From Paenibacillus sp. FSL R5-0490 (GTDB lineage Bacteria; Bacillota; Bacilli; Bacillales; Cytobacillaceae): a DNA stretch of 64,000 nt. A program made the translations under genes and the position numbers. The stretch is taken from contig NZ_MRTQ01000018.1 of the NCBI RefSeq assembly GCF_001956215.1, positions 48,649 to 112,648 of the forward strand. Reading direction: 5' to 3'. Position 1 is the stretch's first letter. Each line of letters starts with the position of its first letter. Of this stretch, positions 46,104-55,540 are shown one piece after another. The notes under the pieces were generated by a model, which saw only the letters and a list, made by a program, of their open reading frames with translations, did no database searches and was not told the DNA's origin.

Positions 46104-48504
46104 GCTGCTAAAAATAAATTACTCCTTAATTATCGGAATTGTTATGGTTACCGGCTTGCTTTTTCTTAGCATATTCGGGCCTATTCTTGCACCGCATTCA
46201 TTAACTTCGATTTTAGAAACACAATATACAAACGGGAAGGTTCTGGCACCGCCACTGGAGCCTTTTGAATCATCCTCCTATCCGCTGGGTACTGATAAAT
46301 GGGGCTATGATATTTTATCCATGATTTTATATGGATTAAGATACACTGTTTTTATTGCAGCTGCTGTGACAGTTATAAAAATGGCATTTGGAACAATCAT
46401 CGGTTTGTATGCGGGCACCTTGAGAAGGACGCCAGGCTGGCTGATTGCTTTCGAAAATGCATGGAGCTATGTACCTCTGTTTCTGATCCTGTATTTTTTC
46501 CTTGCACCAATAAGTTTCAACAGTACTCTTAAGCAAAATGTGTTAATTGCCTTTTTTATTGTCATTGCGTCAGTCATCAGCATTCCAAGCATTGTATCTT
46601 CTGTAAGGCTTAAAACCGCACAGTTATATAAGTCTGTATATGTTGAAGCTGCAAAAGCCCTGGGGGCCGGAAAACACCGTCTGATCTGGAAGCATATTTT
46701 TCCCCAGTTAAAGGAAACGTTCCTTGTAATGTTTATACTTGAAATTGTGTACGTCATCGCCCTTATGGGCCAGCTGGCACTTTTAAATATCTTTGTCGGC
46801 GGAACCATTATGAGATATGACCCCATAATCTACCTGTCAGCAACAAAGGAGCTGGCGGGATTGGTTGGTCAGGCAAGATTAAATATTTATGGCAATACCC
46901 ATATATTAATTGCACCATTAGCGGTCCTTTTGCTTGCAACTGTGTCTTTCAGTCTGCTGGCAAATGGACTGAAGAACCGCTTTCAATCAAACTATCAGCG
47001 TACTCCCTGGATTAAGACCGGGCATGAGCCATTAATACAGCCTTCCAGAAAACAATATAGCAGAAAAAAGAATTTCTGGTCATTCTCCGGCCCTAAAGCA
47101 GGCTTCGCTGCATTAGTGATTGCTTTTGCAGGTGCAGGTGTCTATGTTGTGGCTGCAAAGGATTCAAAAACAGGTGTCCAAAGCGGCAGTAAGGCGGATT
47201 ATAAAATTGATCTGGAAATGAACGGTGAAGGCTATTTCACTGCTAATGCAAATATTCAGTTGAAAAACCAATCAGATAATAACTGGAATGAGCTTGTCTT
47301 TTATTTCATTCCGAACGTTTTTAAAGAGGGACATTCATTTGATTCTGTTGAAGGATCGTCTGAAGCGAAGATCGAAAAAGTGACAGTGAATGGGCAAAAA
47401 GCTTCTTTTAAGCTGGATGGTGATACGCTGACAATAAACTTAAAACCTGAAATGAAAGATAAAAGCAGACATGAGGTGGAGATCCAATATGGATTTACAG
47501 TCCCAGAGGGAGGCAGCCGTTTTTCAAATGTAGGTACAAATTATTATCTTGCTCAATGGTACCCAATGGCTGCAGTCTATCAAAAAGGCAAATGGAACAA
47601 AGAGCCTTATATGGAGGGGCTGGAAACATTTCATACAGGCTTCTCAGATTTCAAAGTTTCCTATAAGCTGCCTGAAGGCTATTCCCTGGCTTCCACAGCA
47701 GAAATAGATCCGGCAAAAGGAAAAAATGAGGGGACAGTTAAAGCCAAAAGGGTCAGGGATTTCTTCATTGCAGTCATGAAGGATATGAAAGTGTATGAAA
47801 CGGAAGCGCAAGACGGTGTAAAGGTCAGACTATTTTCAAAAGGTAATCATGACAAAAACCCGGAAGCATCGTTAACACTGGCTAAAAAAGCACTATCTTT
47901 CTATCAGAATAAAATTGGAGATTACCCGCATGAGCAGCTTGATATTGTTTTGGATGAAGGGCAATTCATGGAATATCCCGGTATAGTCACTATAAATCCT
48001 TATATTGATGATAAAAGGTTTTATGATATTTCTATTGTCCATGAAATTGCTCATCAGTATTTTTATGGAGCAGTAGCTAATGACCCATACAACAATGCGT
48101 GGATTGATGAAGGAATCACTGAATTTGCCACCTCTATGTACTTCTATGCAGGACAAAATCAAGCTGAACAGCAGGCATTTGGCATCTCCCATTATCGGAT
48201 GGAGGCAATCGAGGAAGCTGGTTTAGGCAGGCAATATTCAAATGTGCCGGTTAATGAGGTAAAGCATACAGGATATATTTATGGCCAGCCTGCACTGGAG
48301 ATTTTACAAATGATTCAGGAAAAGTATACCTTGAAAGGGGAGACTCCTAAGGATGTGGGGATGCAGTTCCTGTCCGATTATTATCAGAAATTCCGCTATA
48401 AAGAGGTCGATACGAAGGAGTTTATATCCTTCACAAAGGATTATTTCAGTGTTCCGACCGGCTATTTCAATAATTGGATTGATACATCTAAACTGAACAG
48501 TTAA
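46096..48504 (+). CDS. OppC-family permease fused to an M1-family metallopeptidase
   Basis: 802 residues in one unbroken frame. The N-terminal half (about 1-310) is an OppC-type permease with LGTDKWGYD and an EAA loop YVEAAKALGAGKHRLIWKH. After a basic linker comes another membrane helix (about 333-352), then an extracellular domain (about 360-802) like an M1 aminopeptidase. The zinc site HEIAH is at 649-653 with the third ligand E672 in NNAWIDEGITEF (HExxH-x18-E), and a GxMEN-like GQFMEYPG lies before it. ATG 46096 overlaps the upstream permease by 8 bases; an earlier start at 46042 lies deep in that gene. I infer coupled outside peptide trimming and uptake. Confidence 0.8.
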   Translation: MNKLLKINYSLIIGIVMVTGLLFLSIFGPILAPHSLTSILETQYTNGKVLAPPLEPFESSSYPLGTDKWGYDILSMILYGLRYTVFIAAAVTVIKMAFGTIIGLYAGTLRRTPGWLIAFENAWSYVPLFLILYFFLAPISFNSTLKQNVLIAFFIVIASVISIPSIVSSVRLKTAQLYKSVYVEAAKALGAGKHRLIWKHIFPQLKETFLVMFILEIVYVIALMGQLALLNIFVGGTIMRYDPIIYLSATKELAGLVGQARLNIYGNTHILIAPLAVLLLATVSFSLLANGLKNRFQSNYQRTPWIKTGHEPLIQPSRKQYSRKKNFWSFSGPKAGFAALVIAFAGAGVYVVAAKDSKTGVQSGSKADYKIDLEMNGEGYFTANANIQLKNQSDNNWNELVFYFIPNVFKEGHSFDSVEGSSEAKIEKVTVNGQKASFKLDGDTLTINLKPEMKDKSRHEVEIQYGFTVPEGGSRFSNVGTNYYLAQWYPMAAVYQKGKWNKEPYMEGLETFHTGFSDFKVSYKLPEGYSLASTAEIDPAKGKNEGTVKAKRVRDFFIAVMKDMKVYETEAQDGVKVRLFSKGNHDKNPEASLTLAKKALSFYQNKIGDYPHEQLDIVLDEGQFMEYPGIVTINPYIDDKRFYDISIVHEIAHQYFYGAVANDPYNNAWIDEGITEFATSMYFYAGQNQAEQQAFGISHYRMEAIEEAGLGRQYSNVPVNEVKHTGYIYGQPALEILQMIQEKYTLKGETPKDVGMQFLSDYYQKFRYKEVDTKEFISFTKDYFSVPTGYFNNWIDTSKLNS

Positions 48505-48522
48505 GACCAGCTTAGATAACCC

Positions 48523-48563
48523 AAACAAAAACAAGCAGGCATGATACTGCTTGTTTTTGTTTA
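48523..48563. terminator. Bidirectional terminator between the fusion gene and hsp20
   Basis: AAACAAAAACAAGCAG / CTGCTTGTTTTTGTTT arms with an 8-base loop. Confidence 0.85.
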
Positions 48564-48597
48564 ACCAGACTTTATAAAAGCAGGATTGCAGTCAGAA

Positions 48598-49068
48598 TCA
48601 GTTCTCATCGATCAGGATTCTTTTTCCCTGCTGCTTAGGTACTGTAATTTGCAAAAGGCCATTTTGGTAAACCGCTTTTACTTTCTTTTCATTAACTGGC
48701 TGTGGAAGCGGAATTGTCCGGCTGGAACGCTGCATGCTTTGCTGCCTGCGGAAAATTTTGTTTTTTTCATCTTCTTCCGTTATCATCTCAGAGGATTTAA
48801 CTGAAATGGTTATATAATTATCCAGGATATCAATCTGTATTTGCTCTTTATTTATTCCCGGAAGTTCCGCACTAATGATGTGTTCCTTTTCAGTTTCAGC
48901 AACATCAACATGGAAGGAAGAAGAAGCCGGGAAGGGGTTTTTAAAGAAATCATCCATTGTCTGCAGAAATCCTCTGCCAGGTTTTTCATGGAAAAGCTGA
49001 TTCATTGATCTCATCAAATCCCCAAATGGTTCGTTTCGATCCTTTTTCTTTGGATCCTCCATATCCAT
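48598..49068 (-). CDS. Hsp20 / alpha-crystallin family small heat-shock protein
   Basis: 156-residue chaperone that holds unfolding proteins. A variable N-terminal part (about 1-50) is followed by the alpha-crystallin domain (about 51-145) with FHVDVAETEKEHIISAELPGI and the conserved late motif NGLLQITVPKQ, ending in an IxI-like KRILID tail. ATG 49068 follows GAGAGGGGATGG. No CIRCE element (TTAGCACTC dyad) is seen upstream. It stands alone between two membrane-gene pairs. Confidence 0.9.
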   Translation of the reverse strand: MDMEDPKKKDRNEPFGDLMRSMNQLFHEKPGRGFLQTMDDFFKNPFPASSSFHVDVAETEKEHIISAELPGINKEQIQIDILDNYITISVKSSEMITEEDEKNKIFRRQQSMQRSSRTIPLPQPVNEKKVKAVYQNGLLQITVPKQQGKRILIDEN

Positions 49069-49146
49069 CCATCCCCTCTCAAACAGGATTTTTCAACATA
49101 TCGTATGCCGCCTATTGGGTGGATGTTCCTGTTGGTTAATCAGGAA

Positions 49147-49175
49147 AAAGAAAAAACCGCATCTAGTGCGGTTTT
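49147..49175 (-). terminator. Intrinsic terminator after the Crp/Fnr-type gene
   Basis: On the minus strand AAAACCGCA / TGCGGTTTT with a TCTAG-type loop and a following T-run. It overlaps the stop codon. Confidence 0.8.
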
Positions 49176-49866
49176 AAAACATTGTCTCTAATAGCTGATC
49201 AGGGTTTATGATTAAATGTCCATCCTGGTCTGTTTCAATTAACATTTCTTTTTTCATTTTGGTTAGAGTCCTGCTGACCGTTTCCCTTGTGGTGCCGATC
49301 ATATTGGCAAGGTCTTTATTGGTAAAGTCCCCTTTTAGAACAAAGCTGCCGTTTTCAAGCTTTTTTCCATGCATTTTGGCTAGCCGGATAAGCAATTTAA
49401 TGATTTGCTCATAAGTATTGTTTAAAATTTGCGATTCCAGGCGCTCCTGCAGGTCGACAATCTTTTCGCCAAGGACTTTAAACACCTTAATACATAACTC
49501 CGGATTTTCAATAAGCACCTTTTCAAATTGCGAAATAGGCACAACTACGAGCTGAGCATTTTCCAGCACCTCGGAATAAGCCGGGTACCCGCCTTTTCTG
49601 AAGAATCCCACGTGAGGGAACATCTCGCCTTTTGCCAGGATGGCAACTATCTGTTCTTTTCCATTAATATCACTTCTATAAATCTTAACTCTGCCGTTGT
49701 TAATAAAATAAACATTATCCAGCGGGTCGTCCTGCAGAAAAACATGACTTCCTTTTTTCCATTCCCGTGATATGGATATCTCAACTACTTTATCCAGTTC
49801 TTCGCTGTTCAGCTCTTTAAAAAGAGAGAACTGGGAGAGAACTGCCTTAATTTCTTCTGCTTTCAT
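49174..49866 (-). CDS. Crp/Fnr-family transcription regulator without cluster cysteines
   Basis: 230-residue regulator. The N-terminal cyclic-nucleotide-binding-like beta-barrel is at about 10-120 and a long dimer helix at about 125-150. A winged helix follows at about 155-225, with recognition helix TTRETVSRTLTKMK. The recognition residues RETVSR combine the Crp arginine and the Fnr E..SR pattern, compatible with TGTGA-N6-TCACA type sites. Only one cysteine (in PELCIKV) is present, so an iron-sulfur oxygen sensor like Fnr is not supported. Heme or another ligand is possible. ATG 49866 is preceded by AGAGGTGG. Lies between hsp20 and a permease pair. Confidence 0.88.
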   Translation of the reverse strand: MKAEEIKAVLSQFSLFKELNSEELDKVVEISISREWKKGSHVFLQDDPLDNVYFINNGRVKIYRSDINGKEQIVAILAKGEMFPHVGFFRKGGYPAYSEVLENAQLVVVPISQFEKVLIENPELCIKVFKVLGEKIVDLQERLESQILNNTYEQIIKLLIRLAKMHGKKLENGSFVLKGDFTNKDLANMIGTTRETVSRTLTKMKKEMLIETDQDGHLIINPDQLLETMF

Positions 49867-49967
49867 AATCCACCTCTTGCTTCTGTCCTATTAAGCTTAT
49901 TGTAACAAAAAACATTAATAACGTTTATATTAAGAAAAGCTTATTTTAATAATCCCGGCTGTGATAT

Positions 49968-50885
49968 CTAAATATATCGGACCTTCCTGGTGAAAAATGA
50001 TTTTAATCCCTCCGCGAATATATTGAAGGTTAAGATAGCATAGGTCATGGCAAATGCCGAGAAAAAAGGAATCCAAATTGGGCCTCTTATATCCTCAAAG
50101 GCTTTAATCATCATCATTGGCCAAGAAATCGAATTATTGACCAATTGCCAATCTCCTGTCATGGATTGAACAAAATCCTGCGAAATAAAAATGCCGACAA
50201 ACCCTAATTGACCAAGCAGAAACATGACTTTTCCAAGATCAGTAACCATATAAACAAGAAGCTTACTATATAGAAGAGGAAGATAGTATATTCTGAAAAG
50301 CCTGTAAGGTGATGCTCCGGCAGCAATCCCTCCATATATATACTCTTTAGATGAAATCTGATCGAATTCCAGCTTTATCATTTCAGCAGCACGGGGCATT
50401 TCTGCCAGAGCAATAATAAGGAGCAGGAATAAGGGGCGGTATTCACTCAGCAAAAATGGCGGAAGCATGGCAAGAAGCATGACGATGATGATGGTTGGAA
50501 TATATGACAGCAGTCCATTCAGCCATTTAAGCAAAAGGTGTGTACCCAGCCATTTTTTGTGTGCAAGAAAGGAGAGCGGAATGGCCAGTACATACCGAAG
50601 GACAGTTATACAGGCAACAAGCAAAATGGTTTCTCTTGCCCCCAGGATAATCAGGCTTAGCAAATCCCTTCCGCTTTTGTCAGTGCCGAATATGTAATCC
50701 TCTGATGGCGGATAAGGCGGTATAACTGGCTTCTTATCCTCATTTAGGATGTATGTAATCGTTGTTAGCTCACGGTCAACAAAAGGAAGATATGGTCCGG
50801 CAAACGTGATTGCCAGCAATAGCAGCAGCAAAAAGGTTCCTAAGCAAAATAAAGCATGTTTCTTGATCCAAGATAAAAATCGCAT
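49968..50885 (-). CDS. OppC/DppC-family ABC transporter permease
   Basis: 305-residue membrane protein with about six helices, the OppC hallmark FGTDKSGRDLLSL (about 68-80) and an EAA loop YIYGGIAAGASPYRLFRIYYL. Start ATG 50885 is chosen because AAAGGGTG sits 8 bases upstream; a longer frame to 50918 overlaps the preceding gene. Unlike its relative at 46096 it has no peptidase domain. It starts 5 bases after the OppB-type gene ends. No ATPase gene in the window. Confidence 0.83.
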   Translation of the reverse strand: MRFLSWIKKHALFCLGTFLLLLLLAITFAGPYLPFVDRELTTITYILNEDKKPVIPPYPPSEDYIFGTDKSGRDLLSLIILGARETILLVACITVLRYVLAIPLSFLAHKKWLGTHLLLKWLNGLLSYIPTIIIVMLLAMLPPFLLSEYRPLFLLLIIALAEMPRAAEMIKLEFDQISSKEYIYGGIAAGASPYRLFRIYYLPLLYSKLLVYMVTDLGKVMFLLGQLGFVGIFISQDFVQSMTGDWQLVNNSISWPMMMIKAFEDIRGPIWIPFFSAFAMTYAILTFNIFAEGLKSFFTRKVRYI

Positions 50886-50890
50886 TTCCC

Positions 50891-51784
50891 TCACACCCTT
50901 TCCTTTTGGACGAGCCATATTTTTGCTGTCTGTGAAAGGATAATTGTTAAAAACATGATGAAGAGGAAGGGAAGCATCAGGGACAGTGCCTTCATTTCAT
51001 CATTAGATGATATGCTGAATAGAAGTTCCTTGCCTGCCCCATTATAGCCTGCCAGCTTTTCAATGATTGGGAGACTGGATAGGATATAGAGCATCACCAG
51101 CTGCGCCTGGTTCATAATGGGGGACCAGCAATTCCAGAGCATGTGAAGAAGTGCTTTAAAGTCGCCAAGCCCTTTTGCATATGCTGTGCGCACATACTCT
51201 TCGCCCATTTCATTTTCAAGAGCAGCCGATGTAAAACGGGACATGTGCAGAAATGGAAATAGGGATAATGAAATGAGCGGCAATAAAAAGCTATACCAAT
51301 TTTCATGTCCATATAGCTTAAAGTGCGGAAGTCCATGCTGCATCATCAGAATGAATAGATACTGAATGGCAATAAACAGAAAAAAATCGGGTATGGAAGA
51401 AAACATCCAGGAAAGAAAATTCTGCAGCTTCCCGGTGAATTTTGTTCTCCGGTAAAATTGGACAGCACCCATTAATGTGCCAAGAAGCATGCTGACAATG
51501 AAAGCAGGCAGAACAATTTTTAAGCTGCGCGCAACGAATATTCCAGCTTCTTCACTAACGGGGCGTCCGGTGCGGGCTTCCCCTAATCCTTTTTCAGTTA
51601 AGATATGGCCAGTGAAATCTTCTATTCTTTCCAGATATAGTTCAAAGCTGAAGGGGTAATCTGCTTCAATATGAAAGGCCGATAAAAAGGTTACTTCCTT
51701 TTCTCTTGGAAGAAAAAGAATCAGGATAAATCCAATGACAATTAACATAAATACACCTGTTGATTTTAAAATGCTTTGCAGCAT
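50891..51784 (-). CDS. OppB/DppB-family ABC transporter permease
   Basis: 297-residue membrane protein. One N-terminal helix (about 8-24) is followed by an outer loop of about 60 residues and five helices. The EAA loop is YVRTAYAKGLGDFKALLHML (about 200-219). ATG 51784 follows GAGGTGAAG. It is the first gene of a minus-strand pair that converges on the plus-strand pair at 45240-48504. The two pairs look like diverged duplicates. Substrate not evident. Confidence 0.83.
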   Translation of the reverse strand: MLQSILKSTGVFMLIVIGFILILFLPREKEVTFLSAFHIEADYPFSFELYLERIEDFTGHILTEKGLGEARTGRPVSEEAGIFVARSLKIVLPAFIVSMLLGTLMGAVQFYRRTKFTGKLQNFLSWMFSSIPDFFLFIAIQYLFILMMQHGLPHFKLYGHENWYSFLLPLISLSLFPFLHMSRFTSAALENEMGEEYVRTAYAKGLGDFKALLHMLWNCWSPIMNQAQLVMLYILSSLPIIEKLAGYNGAGKELLFSISSNDEMKALSLMLPFLFIMFLTIILSQTAKIWLVQKERV

Positions 51785-51943
51785 GACTTCACCTCATTTG
51801 AGAAAAAATGGATATATTACATTCTCTTATATTTAGAACTTTCAGTCAATTTTTCTTTGAATCTGAAAGAGTAAAGACTTAAAGGCTTAATAGAAATTTT
51901 TCCATAAAAAGTTAATAGAAATTAAGAGTTTGCTCTGTTAGAA

Positions 51944-51957
51944 CGAACGTTTATTCG
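51944..51957. promoter_or_regulatory. LexA (DinR) box-like site in front of yprA
   Basis: CGAACGTTTATTCG matches CGAACRNRYGTTYG at 12 of 14 positions and directly abuts a TAGAAT -10-like hexamer at 51959-51964. This suggests SOS control of the mrfAB genes. Confidence 0.45.
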
Positions 51958-51984
51958 ATAGAATAGGAAGATGAGGTGAAATAG

Positions 51985-54285
51985 ATGAAAGTGCGAAAAA
52001 ATTTGCCTGAAATCATGAAACAGCTTATATCTGAACAGCAATATAAAGAGAATATTGTCCATTGGCACACAATAGAAGAAAAAGAGGCTAAAACTGCGAG
52101 CCTTCCGGAAAACATTCATCCATCCTTAAAGGATGCACTGCAAAAAAGGGGCATTTCAAGGCTTTATACACATCAGAAAACATCTTATCAGACAGCCATG
52201 AATGGGGACAGTCTGGTAGCTGTTACTCCAACGGCTTCTGGAAAAACGCTTTGCTACAACCTTCCAGTCCTGCAGACGATCGTAAATGATCCGGATGCAA
52301 GGGCGCTTTATATGTTTCCCACAAAAGCATTGGCTCAGGACCAAAAAAGCGAAATCAATGAAATCATCCAGGAGTCCGGATTGGATATAAATTCCTATAC
52401 ATATGACGGGGATACACCGGCAAACATTCGGCAAAAAGTTCGCAGGGCCGGGCATGTGGTTATTACAAATCCGGACATGCTTCACTCGGCAATATTGCCT
52501 CATCATACAAAGTGGGTATCCTTGTTTGAAAATTTAAAGTATGTGGTCATAGATGAACTTCATATTTACAGAGGGGTATTTGGCAGTCATGTAGCAAATG
52601 TTATTCGCCGCCTTAGACGCATTTGCCGTTTTTATGGCAGCGACCCCATTTTTATCTGTACATCTGCAACAATAGCCAATCCTCTGGAGCTGGCAGAAAA
52701 GCTTACTGAAAAGCCGATGAAACTCGTGGATAATAACGGAGCTCCAAGCGGGAAGAAACATTTTGTATTTTATAATCCTCCAATCGTCAATAAACCGCTG
52801 AATATCAGAAGAAGTGCAACTCTCGAAGCGAGAAAGCTCGCAGGAGAACTTCTGAAAAATAAAATCCAGACCATTGTATTTGCAAGAAGCAGGGTCAGAG
52901 TCGAAATCCTGCTGACTTACCTCCAGGAGCTTGTCAAACATAAACTGGGGCCTAAAGCTATTCGGGGTTATAGAGGCGGTTATTTGCCAACCCAGAGACG
53001 GGAAATTGAAAAAGGACTGCGTTCAGGGGAGATCTATGGAGTTGTCAGCACAAATGCCCTTGAACTGGGAGTGGATATCGGACAGCTGCAGGTTTGTGTC
53101 ATGACCGGATATCCCGGTACCATTGCCAGCTCATGGCAGCAGGCTGGACGTGCAGGCAGAAGGCATGGTGAATCGCTTGTCATTATGGTGGCAAGCTCCA
53201 GTCCGCTGGATCAATATGTTATTCAAAATCCTGATTACTTTTTTAATAAAAGTCCTGAAACAGCCAGAATAAACCCGGATAACCTTATTATTCTGGTTGA
53301 TCATATCAAATGTGCAGCCTATGAGCTCCCTTTCAATGCCGGGGAACGTTTTGGCACTTTTGAAACCGAAGAGGTATTGGAATATCTGGCGGAGGAGAGG
53401 GTGCTTCATCAGAACGGAGACAAATTTTATTGGATGAAAGATTCATTTCCTGCCCACAACATCAGTCTTCGTTCAGCATCACAGGAGAATGTTATCATAA
53501 TTGATCAGTCAGATATTGCGAATGTAAAAGTAATTGGTGAAATGGACCGCTTTTCCGCTATGACCCTTCTCCACGATGAGGCAATCTATCTTCATCAGGG
53601 AACCCAGTTTCAGGTGGAAATGCTTGATTGGGAAGAGAAGAAGGCATTTGTCCGGGAAGTGGATGTGGACTATTTTACCGATGCTAATCTGGCAGTAGAG
53701 CTCAAAGTGCTTGAGCAGGATAAAATCAGGTCGTCATCCATTGGAGATATTGGCTATGGGGATGTCAGTGTTGTAGCAATGGCAACAATATTTAAAAAAG
53801 TTAAGTTTGAAACACATGAAAATATCGGATCCGGTCCAATAACACTTCCTGAAGAAGAGCTCCATACAAGCTCAACCTGGCTTTCGTTTAACCGGGAATC
53901 CTTGAATTATAAACAGGACCGGCTTGAACAGGGACTCATTGGAACAGCACATGCCCTTAAGCATATTGTGCCGTTATTTGTTATGTGCGATCCTCAGGAC
54001 GTTCATGTTGTCCCGCAAGTGAAAGCTGCCCATAATGAAAAGCCGACAATCTTTTTCTATGACAGGTATCCTGGCGGTGTAGGGTTAAGTGAGAAAATTT
54101 TCGGGGGAATCGAACATATCATGCACGAAACGATGGAAATGGTCAGCAGATGTGCATGTGACCATGGCTGTCCTTCCTGCATAGGAACAGATACCTCATC
54201 AGAAACGGCCAAAAAAGACGTACTCAGGATTCTCGGCTCTTTTAAAAATGGCGTTAATAGCGCAGGTGATAGAATTGTCCATTAA
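51985..54285 (+). CDS. mrfA: DEAD/DEAH helicase MrfA (YprA)
   Basis: 766-residue SF2 helicase that, with MrfB, repairs mitomycin C adducts in B. subtilis independently of UvrABC. Walker A is TPTASGKT (about residues 79-86), the DEAH-type box is DELH (about 188), motif VI is QQAGRAGRRHGESLV. The C-terminal DUF1998 domain has four zinc-type cysteines C723, C725, C729, C732 in CACDHGCPSC, all present. ATG 51985 follows GATGAGGTGAAAT. The stop overlaps mrfB by 11 bases. Confidence 0.92.
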   Translation: MKVRKNLPEIMKQLISEQQYKENIVHWHTIEEKEAKTASLPENIHPSLKDALQKRGISRLYTHQKTSYQTAMNGDSLVAVTPTASGKTLCYNLPVLQTIVNDPDARALYMFPTKALAQDQKSEINEIIQESGLDINSYTYDGDTPANIRQKVRRAGHVVITNPDMLHSAILPHHTKWVSLFENLKYVVIDELHIYRGVFGSHVANVIRRLRRICRFYGSDPIFICTSATIANPLELAEKLTEKPMKLVDNNGAPSGKKHFVFYNPPIVNKPLNIRRSATLEARKLAGELLKNKIQTIVFARSRVRVEILLTYLQELVKHKLGPKAIRGYRGGYLPTQRREIEKGLRSGEIYGVVSTNALELGVDIGQLQVCVMTGYPGTIASSWQQAGRAGRRHGESLVIMVASSSPLDQYVIQNPDYFFNKSPETARINPDNLIILVDHIKCAAYELPFNAGERFGTFETEEVLEYLAEERVLHQNGDKFYWMKDSFPAHNISLRSASQENVIIIDQSDIANVKVIGEMDRFSAMTLLHDEAIYLHQGTQFQVEMLDWEEKKAFVREVDVDYFTDANLAVELKVLEQDKIRSSSIGDIGYGDVSVVAMATIFKKVKFETHENIGSGPITLPEEELHTSSTWLSFNRESLNYKQDRLEQGLIGTAHALKHIVPLFVMCDPQDVHVVPQVKAAHNEKPTIFFYDRYPGGVGLSEKIFGGIEHIMHETMEMVSRCACDHGCPSCIGTDTSSETAKKDVLRILGSFKNGVNSAGDRIVH

Positions 54286-55540
54286 AAACAAGCTGAACAG
54301 GCTTAAGGGCCATCTTGGGACAGATAACGATAAACAGCCTTCATCCGTCCCAAAACATGAGAATAAGGCCGATGTTCCTTTTAAAGAAGTATGGACTAAA
54401 GAAGGTGTTTATCCGTATTACTTTGAAGACTCTTACTGTCTTGTAAGGGAAAAAGAATACAGCCTTGATTACAAGCATGGAATCTATACTTTTGGACAGT
54501 TTACAGCAGCGGTGGATGCCTGGAATTCTTCCGGCCTGAGACATCCGCTGTCTGCATCCGGTCACGGGCCGGAAAATCTTTTCTTTTTTGATACAGAGAC
54601 AACCGGATTGGGCGGAGGGACTGGCAATACTATCTTCCTTCTTGGCCAAGCCAGCCTGCAGGGAAGCAAAATAAAGCTGAAACAGCATATTCTCCCTCAG
54701 CCGGGTGCTGAGATAGCTTTATATAAAAGTTTTTTGGAAAGCATTGATTATTCAACAATGGTCACATATAACGGGAAAGCTTTCGACTGGCCGCAGGTTA
54801 AAACGAGACATACCCTGTTAAGGGAGCATGTTCCAAAACTGCCGCCGTTTGGACATTTTGATTTATATCATGCTGCTAGAAGAATGTGGAAGCACAAGCT
54901 TGAAAGAATAAAGCTTGCTGCAGTGGAGAAAGATGTTCTGGGGATTGAAAGAAAAGATGATATTCCAGGGTTTCTGGCACCAATGATTTATTTTGATTTT
55001 ATTGAAAGAAAAGATCCTGAAGGCATGCTGGGAATCATAAAGCATAATGAAATTGATATCCTATCCCTGATAAGCCTGTATACACATCTTTCTTTCCAGA
55101 TTCTGCAGCTGGATGAAAGACAGACATCCCGTGAGGTTTATGAAGTGGGAAGGTGGCTTTCCACACTGGGTGAATCTTCACAGGCAGCAAGTGCCTTCAA
55201 TAAAATATCTGCAGGAGAGTCATCTGAAGCTTTGAATGCCAGGTTTGCATTAGCTTTTGAGCATAAGAAACATAAAAATTGGGAAGAGGCAGCAAAATTA
55301 TGGAAGGATATTGCTGAAAAAGGTTTGACCAATATGAAGGTAATATCTTGCATTGAACTGGCCAAGATCTACGAGCATCGAATAAAGGATATTAGCCAGG
55401 CTATAATCTATTCAAATAAAGCGTTAAACCTGCTGGAAGCAGATAACGGAATAGAAAAACTGAAAATAAAACAGGAAGATGTGCACCGGCGAATTGTACG
55501 GCTTGAACGAAAATTTAATCAAGCTAATATCTCCTTGTAA
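54275..55540 (+). CDS. mrfB: Exonuclease MrfB (YprB)
   Basis: 421-residue DEDD-type exonuclease that works with MrfA. The RNase H-like fold has FFDTETTGLGGGTGN (about 107-121), VTYNGKAFDWPQ, and HNEIDILSLISLY with the last acidic residue. The C-terminal third is TPR-like (EALNARFALAFEHKKHKNWEE). TTG 54275 gives MSIKNKLNRLK, matching MSLKGKLQRMK of B. subtilis, and AGGTGA lies just in front. The in-frame GTG or ATG-type starts from 54248 lie before that site. Translationally coupled to mrfA. Confidence 0.9.
   Translation: MSIKNKLNRLKGHLGTDNDKQPSSVPKHENKADVPFKEVWTKEGVYPYYFEDSYCLVREKEYSLDYKHGIYTFGQFTAAVDAWNSSGLRHPLSASGHGPENLFFFDTETTGLGGGTGNTIFLLGQASLQGSKIKLKQHILPQPGAEIALYKSFLESIDYSTMVTYNGKAFDWPQVKTRHTLLREHVPKLPPFGHFDLYHAARRMWKHKLERIKLAAVEKDVLGIERKDDIPGFLAPMIYFDFIERKDPEGMLGIIKHNEIDILSLISLYTHLSFQILQLDERQTSREVYEVGRWLSTLGESSQAASAFNKISAGESSEALNARFALAFEHKKHKNWEEAAKLWKDIAEKGLTNMKVISCIELAKIYEHRIKDISQAIIYSNKALNLLEADNGIEKLKIKQEDVHRRIVRLERKFNQANISL

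Noticed and set aside
49069..49146. CIRCE or CtsR-type heat-shock operator before hsp20
   Set aside because: Neither the TTAGCACTC dyad nor a CtsR heptad repeat is present.
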